From Gammaproteobacteria bacterium (lineage in GTDB: Bacteria > Pseudomonadota > Gammaproteobacteria > SZUA-229): a stretch of DNA of 64,000 bases. The notes under the pieces were generated by a model. The model was given only the letters and a program-made list of their open reading frames with translations, was not told the DNA's origin and searched no databases. The first letter of the stretch is position 1; every line of letters starts with the position of its first letter. Location of the stretch: the NCBI GenBank assembly GCA_016744065.1, contig JADGFA010000004.1, forward strand, positions 1 to 64,000, in the 5' to 3' direction. Below, piece by piece: positions 57,381 to 64,000 of this stretch. Both the position numbers and the translations under genes were made by a program.

Positions 57381-58739
57381 TTACATTCCCATACCAGGCG
57401 GCATCTTACCCTGCATCGCACGCATCATCTTCTTCATACCGCCACCTTTCATCTTTTTCATCATTTTTTTCATTTGCATCTGCTGTTTCATCAGCTTATT
57501 CACATCCTGCACCTGCACACCAGCACCCGCAGCAATACGTTTTTTACGAGATCCTTTAATTACATCTGGAAATGCCCTTTCCTTCGGAGTCATGGATTGA
57601 ATAATAGCAATCAGACGCTTAATGTCCTTATCGTTTACCTTGTCTTTCAATGCACCCATTTTACCGCCCATGCCTGGCATCTTATCCAGCAAGCCACCTA
57701 GCCCACCCATATTCATCATTTGTTCCATCTGGGCTTTTAAATCATTAAAATCAAAACCAGCCCCTTTTTTAAATTTATTCGCAAGTTTTTCAGCCTCTTT
57801 AACATCTACACTCCGCTGAACTTCTTCCACGAGGCTAAGCACATCCCCCATACCCAATATTCTAGATGCCAGGCGATCAGGATAAAACGGCTCCAGTGCG
57901 TCTACTTTTTCACCTGCACCTAAAAATTTAATCGGTTTACCTGTGATCTGACGAATAGATAAGGCCGCACCACCTCGCGCATCACCATCTGTTTTAGTCA
58001 AAACCACGCCCGTGAGCTCTAATGCATCATTAAAGGCTTTGGCGGTATTGGCTGCATCCTGCCCCGTCATACTGTCGACAACAAACAATGTTTCTACTGG
58101 ATTAACCGCTTGATGGATTTGCTGAATCTCACGCATCATCTCTTCATCAATGTGCAATCGACCTGCTGTGTCAACCAACAACACATCCTGAAACTGCTTT
58201 TTGGCGGCATCGAGTGCTGCATTTGCGATATCTATCGGATTCTGTTCTTTTTCACTGGGAAAGAAAGCCGCACCCACCTGATCAGCAAGGGTACGTAACT
58301 GTTTAATCGCCGCAGGACGGTATACATCACAGCTCACAACCATCACTTTTTTATTATGGCGTTCCTGAAGTAATCTGGCTAACTTGGCTACGGTTGTGGT
58401 TTTACCCGCTCCCTGCAAACCCGCCATTAATACTACCGCGGGAGGCTGTGCCGCCAGATTAAGCTCTTCATTAGCCGCTCCCATCGTCGCGACCAGTTCA
58501 TCATTTACTATTTTAATTAACGCCTGACCAGGGGAAAGGCTACTCATGACCTCCTGACCAACAGCTCGTGTTTTTATCCTGTCAATAAAATCCCTTACCA
58601 CTGGTAATGCAACATCGGCTTCGAGTAGTGCCATACGTACATCTCGCATGGTTTCTTTTATATTATCTTCGCTGATTCGACCCTGACCACGCAGGTTCTT
58701 AATCGTTTTAGAAAGACGATCACTTAAATTATCAAACAT
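57381..58739 (-). CDS. ffh: Signal recognition particle protein Ffh
   Basis: A 452-residue SRP GTPase. The N and G domains carry GLQGAGKTTT, DTAGRLHIDEEMM, TKTDGDARGG and GAGEKVDALEPF. The C-terminal M domain is rich in Met and Lys (MKQQMQMKKMMKKMKGG), forming the signal-peptide and 4.5S RNA binding surface. It guides membrane proteins to FtsY. Divergent from ypjD beyond the hydrolase gene. Confidence 0.97.
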   Translation of the reverse strand: MFDNLSDRLSKTIKNLRGQGRISEDNIKETMRDVRMALLEADVALPVVRDFIDRIKTRAVGQEVMSSLSPGQALIKIVNDELVATMGAANEELNLAAQPPAVVLMAGLQGAGKTTTVAKLARLLQERHNKKVMVVSCDVYRPAAIKQLRTLADQVGAAFFPSEKEQNPIDIANAALDAAKKQFQDVLLVDTAGRLHIDEEMMREIQQIHQAVNPVETLFVVDSMTGQDAANTAKAFNDALELTGVVLTKTDGDARGGAALSIRQITGKPIKFLGAGEKVDALEPFYPDRLASRILGMGDVLSLVEEVQRSVDVKEAEKLANKFKKGAGFDFNDLKAQMEQMMNMGGLGGLLDKMPGMGGKMGALKDKVNDKDIKRLIAIIQSMTPKERAFPDVIKGSRKKRIAAGAGVQVQDVNKLMKQQMQMKKMMKKMKGGGMKKMMRAMQGKMPPGMGM

Positions 58740-58844
58740 GATTTTTTAACGTTTTAGAAATTAAGAAAGTGGAGATTATACCTTAAGAATAAACACTTAC
58801 ATTAAGAAAGATGACAGGCTATTAATAAAAATGATAATTCCCAG

Positions 58845-59615
58845 TTAAATCTGAAAACAATCATCAGTAACTAAATGACATAGCTCATGTTCGCCCTTCA
58901 CCTGATCATTGCACTGCCTGAATATATGCGCTTCGTCGCCAGGCTTAAGGTGAGATACACCTATTTTAGCTTTATGATTCAGTTTTTTAAGATCCTGCGC
59001 CAGCAAACTGGGGCAATAATGCTTGGCTAACCTGGCCAGCTCAATCTCTTCTTCAGAAAAAGCCGTTTCAACGACCATAAAATCAAGCCTTGGGTACTGA
59101 TTAAGCCGATTCCATAAATTATCATTTGTCGTTGTATCACCAGAATAAGCAAACACCTTACCCTCGGACTCCACTATATATGCAGAGGCGGGAACCGTAT
59201 GGTTAACATTCACCATTTCTATGCAACGCTCACCCACATCAACAACATCACCGGGGTTCATTTCAACCAGTTTCAATGAAGGATTTTCTTTATTGGGTAA
59301 TTCGGTAAAATCGGGCCAGAGCTGCCAGTTAAAAACATGTTCTTTTAATATTTTAATGGTCTCAGTCCGCGCATAAACCAGTAACGGCTGCTCCAGCAAG
59401 TCAGCAAACAAGGTATCTACCAACAAGGGAATACTCAATACATGGTCCATATGGCTATGGGTAATAAAAATATGTTTCAATCGATGCATTTCTTCCAGTG
59501 ACAACTCCCCTACACCGGTACCTGCATCTAGTAAAATATCATCATCAATCATATAAGATGAGGTATGCAGCCCCTGGCCAATGCCACCGCTGCACCCTAA
59601 AACACGTAATTTCAT
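58845..59615 (-). CDS. Metallo-beta-lactamase-fold hydrolase (class II cyclic-nucleotide phosphodiesterase-like)
   Basis: A 256-residue protein. The metal site is THSHMDHV with a later His-rich NVNHTVPASAY and SGDTT motif. The long spacing and the ETAFSEEE segment resemble class II cAMP phosphodiesterases and RNase Z-like enzymes. The ATG at 59615 is preferred over one four codons upstream because GGGAG lies just before it. No signal peptide is seen, so it acts in the cytoplasm. The substrate is uncertain. Confidence 0.8.
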   Translation of the reverse strand: MKLRVLGCSGGIGQGLHTSSYMIDDDILLDAGTGVGELSLEEMHRLKHIFITHSHMDHVLSIPLLVDTLFADLLEQPLLVYARTETIKILKEHVFNWQLWPDFTELPNKENPSLKLVEMNPGDVVDVGERCIEMVNVNHTVPASAYIVESEGKVFAYSGDTTTNDNLWNRLNQYPRLDFMVVETAFSEEEIELARLAKHYCPSLLAQDLKKLNHKAKIGVSHLKPGDEAHIFRQCNDQVKGEHELCHLVTDDCFQI

Positions 59616-59866
59616 AGGGTCTCCCAAAGACCAACATTTTCAAACTATAACCAAAGCACCCAGTACCTTACTAGATGCTAGCACGACACAGCAAATTTGC
59701 AGCGAAAAAACACTGTAAATTGATGAACTTAACGGTTTTTCTAATGAATATGGCAGGTAACAGAAAATATAGTAGGCACTAGATAGAATCTTAGCTTTCC
59801 ACGTATCCTTTCTTTACCTTATAATAAACAGCACAAAACAATTAAACGAGTTAATCTTTAAACTTA

Positions 59867-60673
59867 ATGGACGCAATTACAGGGCTTATTGCTTTTACAC
59901 TTTATCTGGTTTCCACTCTGGGGCTGTTACTGCGCCTGAAAGGTGACACTTTTTTTAACCAGAAACCCATTTCTTATTTGTTACTACCCGGCTTTGCTGC
60001 AGTTATTTTGCACAATATTGTTCTATATAAGAACTTGCTAGGCACGGACGGTTTTCAGTTTGGCTTTTTTGATGCTGCATCATCTGTTGCTATGGTTATC
60101 AGTTTATTAGTATTAATGATTTCCATAAAGCGTCGAACAGAAGTACTGGCTATCATAATTTTACCTGTTGCAGCTATCACAATATTAAGCCAGAGCATGT
60201 CATCACCCAGCTATATGTTACCCTACGATGCACCGCAGGGCTTAAAAGTACATGTACTGGTATCTATCATTGCATACAGCCTGTTAGGTTTTGCTGCCAG
60301 CATGTCAATTGTTCTATCATTACAAAATCGTATGCTACACAACCACCATCCGGGGGGGCTGATGAAAAAACTACCCCCCTTACAGGTAATGGAAAAGCTA
60401 TTATTTGATTTTATTTTTGCAGGTTTTATTGGTTTAACACTCGCCTTATTGAGCGGTTTCGTTTTTTTAGAAGATCTGTTTGCTCAGCATCTGGTGCATA
60501 AGACCGTACTCAGCATTATTGCCTGGCTGGTATTTGCAATTCTGCTAATAGGACGCTTTACCATTGGCTGGCGCGGACGCACGGCAATACGCTGGACATT
60601 AAGTGGCTTTGCCAGTTTGATGCTCGCTTATTTTGGCAGCAAATTTGTATTTGAATTTATTGTAATGACTTAA
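59867..60673 (+). CDS. ypjD: YpjD-like inner-membrane protein (CcsA/HemX family)
   Basis: A 268-residue protein with about eight hydrophobic helices. It belongs to the cytochrome-c assembly (CcsA/CcmC-like) family. Conserved His residues include the one in LKVHVLVSIIAYSLL and the HLVHKTVLSIIAWLVF segment. In many gammaproteobacteria it is found beside ffh and a CorB-type gene, as here. Its role in haem or cytochrome assembly is unproven. Confidence 0.85.
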   Translation: MDAITGLIAFTLYLVSTLGLLLRLKGDTFFNQKPISYLLLPGFAAVILHNIVLYKNLLGTDGFQFGFFDAASSVAMVISLLVLMISIKRRTEVLAIIILPVAAITILSQSMSSPSYMLPYDAPQGLKVHVLVSIIAYSLLGFAASMSIVLSLQNRMLHNHHPGGLMKKLPPLQVMEKLLFDFIFAGFIGLTLALLSGFVFLEDLFAQHLVHKTVLSIIAWLVFAILLIGRFTIGWRGRTAIRWTLSGFASLMLAYFGSKFVFEFIVMT

Positions 60674-60692
60674 GGGCAGTTCTAACACCTAA

Positions 60693-62012
60693 ATGAACCA
60701 TATCTCTTCCAGCACCCTGTTTATAATTCTGGGGCTACTTATTGTACTCTCTGCTTTTTTCTCCAGCTCTGAAACAGGACTTATGTCGCTAAACCGGCAT
60801 CGCCTGAAATACCTGTCTGAAAAAGGTAGCCGCGGTGCAAAACTGGCAAAACGGCTTCTGGAACGCCCTGATCGCTTACTTGGGCTAATTCTACTTGGCA
60901 ATAATTTTATTAATATACTTGCCTCTGCCATCTCAACAGTATTGGCACTGAGATACTTTGGAGAAGCTGGCATCGCAATTGCCACAGGCCTTTTAACCTT
61001 TACTATATTAATTTTTGCAGAAGTGGCTCCCAAAACATTAGCCGCTCTCCATCCGGAACGTATCGCCTTTCCCGCTGCTTACATTTACACACCTTTATTA
61101 AAGGCTATTTACCCGCTTGTATTTATTGTTAATTTAATCGCTAATAGCCTGTTAAGACTGGTTGGTGTTAATCCAGAGCAAAAGCAGAACGAAGGCGTCA
61201 GCGTAGATGAATTACGCAGTGTTGTGATGGAAACCGGTCAACTGGTTCCACAAAAACATCAGGATATGTTGCTTGGTTTACTCAATTTAGAACATACCAG
61301 TGTTGATGATATTATGGTGCCCCGTAATGAAATTACCGCACTGGATCTAAATGAAAACTGGGATGATATCATTGATGATCTGACAACATGTCAGCGCACA
61401 CGGCTACCCGTTTACCGTGATGATATTAACAACATCATTGGCGTTATTCATATGCGCAGAGTCATTAATCTATTAAGCCGTAATGAACTCACTAAAGAGA
61501 ACCTGGAGCTTCAGATTCGTGATGCTTATTTTATCCCCAAAGGTACATCACTGTATCAACAACTGATTAATTTCCAGAAAAACAAACGTCGCACAGCCCT
61601 GGCAGTAGATGAATATGGTGACATACAGGGCCTGGTGACTCTGGAAGATATTCTGGAAGAAGTAGTCGGTGAATTTACCACCGACTCCCCCATCAACAAT
61701 AACAGCATAATTAAACAGGATGATGGTAGCTTCTTAATTGCAGCCAATACACATATTCGAGAAATTAATCGCAGTTTAAATATATCCTTACCCACCAATG
61801 GACCAAAAACACTTAATGGTTTAATTCTTGAACGACTTGAATCCATACCCGCTACTGGCACCAGTTTATTAATAGAAAACCATCCAGTTGAAGTAATAAA
61901 AACACAAAACAATGCGGTTCAAATGGCGCGCTTAATGCCTTGCCTGGATACAGGTAAAAATGATTCAGAAGACAATGATGACTCTCAAAAAGATATAAAT
62001 TCAGATGGCTAA
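60693..62012 (+). CDS. CNNM/CorB-type transporter with CBS pair and CorC domain
   Basis: A 439-residue membrane protein of the HlyC/CorC (YfjD/CorB) family. An N-terminal CNNM domain (about 1-190, with FFSSSETGLMSLNRHRLK) is followed by two CBS domains (RTRLPVYRDDINNIIGVIHMRR, then DEYGDIQGLVTLEDILEEVVGE) and a C-terminal CorC_HlyC domain. It is linked to magnesium or cobalt homeostasis in other bacteria. It lies 19 bases after ypjD and overlaps radA by 8 bases. Confidence 0.92.
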   Translation: MNHISSSTLFIILGLLIVLSAFFSSSETGLMSLNRHRLKYLSEKGSRGAKLAKRLLERPDRLLGLILLGNNFINILASAISTVLALRYFGEAGIAIATGLLTFTILIFAEVAPKTLAALHPERIAFPAAYIYTPLLKAIYPLVFIVNLIANSLLRLVGVNPEQKQNEGVSVDELRSVVMETGQLVPQKHQDMLLGLLNLEHTSVDDIMVPRNEITALDLNENWDDIIDDLTTCQRTRLPVYRDDINNIIGVIHMRRVINLLSRNELTKENLELQIRDAYFIPKGTSLYQQLINFQKNKRRTALAVDEYGDIQGLVTLEDILEEVVGEFTTDSPINNNSIIKQDDGSFLIAANTHIREINRSLNISLPTNGPKTLNGLILERLESIPATGTSLLIENHPVEVIKTQNNAVQMARLMPCLDTGKNDSEDNDDSQKDINSDG

Positions 62013-63366
62013 AACTAAACTTCAATTTCTATGTAATAACTGCGGCTCTATACATAACAAATGGGCAGGACAATGTGGCGATTGTGGGGAATGGAATACC
62101 TTAGCCGAAAGCACTTATGAAAAAGAAAACAGCAACACCAGTTCTCGCTTTACCGGTTACGCCGGAAAAGCGGCCGTACAGAACATGTGCGATATTGAGT
62201 TACAGGAAGAACCTCGAACACCCACCGGCATTACTGAACTAGATCGGGTTTTAGGCGGTGGTCTGGTACAGGGCTCAGTCGTTTTAATGGGCGGCAATCC
62301 AGGCATTGGAAAATCAACACTACTCACTCAAACCCTGGCCACGCTTGGCAATGAAATGAACGCTCTTTATGTAACCGGTGAAGAGTCATTACAGCAGGTT
62401 ACCTTACGTGCACGACGCTTAAATCTGGGAGATGACAAATTCCAGCTACTTGCTGAAACCTGTGTAGAGCGTATTTTAAAACTGGCAAAACAGGCCAGAC
62501 CCCAGGTTATGGTTATTGATTCCATACAAACTATTTATACTGAATTATCACAATCAGCTCCTGGCTCAATAACACAGGTAAGAGAAAGCGCAGCCCAGTT
62601 AGTCCGTTTTGCAAAACAGACAAATACGGCTTTATTTTTAGTCGGCCACGTTACAAAAGAAGGCACCCTGGCCGGCCCCCGCGTACTGGAGCATATGGTC
62701 GATACCGTTTTATATTTTGAAGGTGACTCGGGTGAACGCTATCGCATGATTCGTGCTATTAAAAATCGCTTTGGCGCCGTCAATGAACTGGGCCTGTTTG
62801 CCATGACAGAAACAGGACTAAAAACAGTAAACAACCCTTCTGCCATTTTTTTATCTCGCCATGATGAACCGGTTGCAGGCAGCGTAATTACGGTAACCCG
62901 CGAAGGTAACCGTCCACTCCTGATTGAAGTACAGGCACTTGTTGATGAATCACACCTGGGTAATCCACGACGCGTAACGCTAGGCCTTGACCAAAATCGC
63001 TTATCAATGCTACTCGCAGTATTGCATCGCCACGGAGGCATTCCTATGTATGATCAGGATGTATTCATCAATATTGTCGGTGGCGTTCGAGTAACCGAAA
63101 CCGCAGCAGATACTGGCATGTTATTATCAATACTTTCCAGTTTTCGTGACCAGCCCCTCCCCCCCAAATTATTTACTTTTGGTGAAATTGGACTGGCAGG
63201 TGAAATTCGCCCTGTACCCAATGGTCAGGAGCGGCTAAAAGAAGCAGCAAAACATGGTTTTACCCATGCAGTTATACCTAAAGGCAATATGCCAAAGCCT
63301 CAGGACATACCTGCCGACATGGAAATTATCGGCGTAACCCGAGTTAGTGAATTACTAGATATTTAA
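62005..63366 (+). CDS. radA: DNA repair protein RadA
   Basis: A 453-residue RecA-like repair ATPase. The N-terminal zinc finger uses Cys10, Cys13, Cys24 and Cys27. Walker A is GGNPGIGKST at 96-105, and the RadA-specific KNRFG is at 253-257. The C-terminal Lon-like domain is complete. It helps branch migration in recombination. It overlaps the corB-like gene by 8 bases, implying coupled expression. Confidence 0.97.
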   Translation: MAKTKLQFLCNNCGSIHNKWAGQCGDCGEWNTLAESTYEKENSNTSSRFTGYAGKAAVQNMCDIELQEEPRTPTGITELDRVLGGGLVQGSVVLMGGNPGIGKSTLLTQTLATLGNEMNALYVTGEESLQQVTLRARRLNLGDDKFQLLAETCVERILKLAKQARPQVMVIDSIQTIYTELSQSAPGSITQVRESAAQLVRFAKQTNTALFLVGHVTKEGTLAGPRVLEHMVDTVLYFEGDSGERYRMIRAIKNRFGAVNELGLFAMTETGLKTVNNPSAIFLSRHDEPVAGSVITVTREGNRPLLIEVQALVDESHLGNPRRVTLGLDQNRLSMLLAVLHRHGGIPMYDQDVFINIVGGVRVTETAADTGMLLSILSSFRDQPLPPKLFTFGEIGLAGEIRPVPNGQERLKEAAKHGFTHAVIPKGNMPKPQDIPADMEIIGVTRVSELLDI

Positions 63367-63648
63367 AATAATAATAAAACGCGACTCTTACTTTATTAAC
63401 CTGTCACTTTACAACAATAAATTATTTTCCCCATCCAGATAACAGACTGCATTATATTATGACTAAACGCCTGTCGACATCATTAACACCTGCACTCAAT
63501 ATATAAGCAACAAAACCAGGTTTTTATTTATTTTTAAATACTACGTATCTGGTTATCATACAGTTTATACTCTATGGCAAAAATCTTGCTAGCATGCTAC
63601 TAATACGAACTGTTTTCCTACACTTAAATAACATCTTCGGGTGAAAAA

Positions 63649-63939
63649 ATGATTAAAACCAAAAACACACCACTCTGGGTATTCCTTGCTTTCTCGGCTA
63701 TTGAAACACGAAAAGGCGCATTGTTATTAATATGGTGCTGTATGCTATTTTCTGTTTACTGCATACCCTGGAATCTCATATCAGATAATTCCTTGGGCGA
63801 ATTAGGCAAACAAATCCTGCTCATTGATGACTGGAGCTGGATAGCCATGATGGCCCCTATGACACTCTGGTACATACTCAGCCTGATATGGATGGATAAA
63901 AATGATGGGTGGGTAGCACGCCCTGTTGGTGCCGAATAA
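63649..63939 (+). CDS. Small membrane protein of unknown function
   Basis: A 96-residue frame with two hydrophobic stretches (about 22-44 and 62-80), Trp-rich, and a soluble tail ending VARPVGAE. No family is recognised. The ATG follows a run of A residues and has no strong ribosome-binding site (GGGTG nine bases upstream). It lies 282 bases after radA and is probably a separate unit. Confidence 0.55.
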   Translation: MIKTKNTPLWVFLAFSAIETRKGALLLIWCCMLFSVYCIPWNLISDNSLGELGKQILLIDDWSWIAMMAPMTLWYILSLIWMDKNDGWVARPVGAE

Positions 63940-64000
63940 AAGCCTTTTCTTTTCCCCATCCATAGAACACTCCCTGTTGCTCTGATTATTTCAGCCAGAC

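Overview
The window comes from an AT-rich chromosome of a non-enteric gammaproteobacterium. The evidence is the gene content and order: rpsP-rimM-trmD-rplS downstream of ffh, ypjD and a CorB-type gene beside ffh, pcnB-folK-dNK-panB-panC, glnK-amtB, and a Pseudomonas-type wsp operon. All identifications come from reading the sequence and from memory of families; no database search was run. Genus cannot be assigned from this window.

Layout. (1) 1-17350, minus strand: a surface-polysaccharide locus. Transcription starts at rmlBACD (dTDP-L-rhamnose), then an ABC-type O-antigen exporter (wzm/wzt), a methyltransferase, a 1002-residue RgpF/RgpF/WbsX glycosyltransferase fusion, a second methyltransferase, then a tightly overlapped set HAD-UbiA fusion, DprE1-like oxidase, DprE2-like reductase and two GT-C-like membrane proteins. 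The last set looks like a polyprenyl-phosphoryl-D-arabinofuranose pathway. (2) 17400-25107: tRNA-Ala(GGC), gltX, queG, pgi, ppc. (3) 25311-33925, plus strand: a complete wspABCDEFR-like surface-sensing/c-di-GMP operon with several degenerate control elements. (4) 34198-41209, minus: panD, panC, panB, deoxynucleoside kinase, folK, pcnB, amtB, glnK/glnB. (5) 41475-48795: an outer-membrane barrel gene, then a plus-strand cluster TlpA-like thioredoxin, DUF4266 lipoprotein, DUF3570 protein, ApbE; convergent to it, a Tat-exported DUF1501 protein and a large lipoprotein. (6) 49473-59615, minus: hslR, a LysM-FecR protein, htpG, a TPR-like exported protein, rplS-trmD-rimM-rpsP, ffh and a metallo-beta-lactamase-fold hydrolase. 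(7) 59867-63939, plus: ypjD, corB-like, radA and a small membrane protein.

Most notable. The TlpA/DUF4266/DUF3570/ApbE cluster is the best candidate for an undescribed system: the DUF3570 protein carries an SGAT motif like those flavinylated by ApbE, and the small lipoprotein ends in a Gly-rich stretch with CGC. The wsp operon has lost or altered four parts: the WspA periplasmic domain, the WspF receiver phosphoacceptor (Asp to Gln), the WspR inhibitory-site Arg (to Asn), and a His-less extra Hpt domain in WspE. pcnB has no ATG, GTG or TTG codon that preserves its conserved N-terminus and probably starts at ATT, as in E. coli. A sigma-54 promoter sequence lies upstream of the PII gene.
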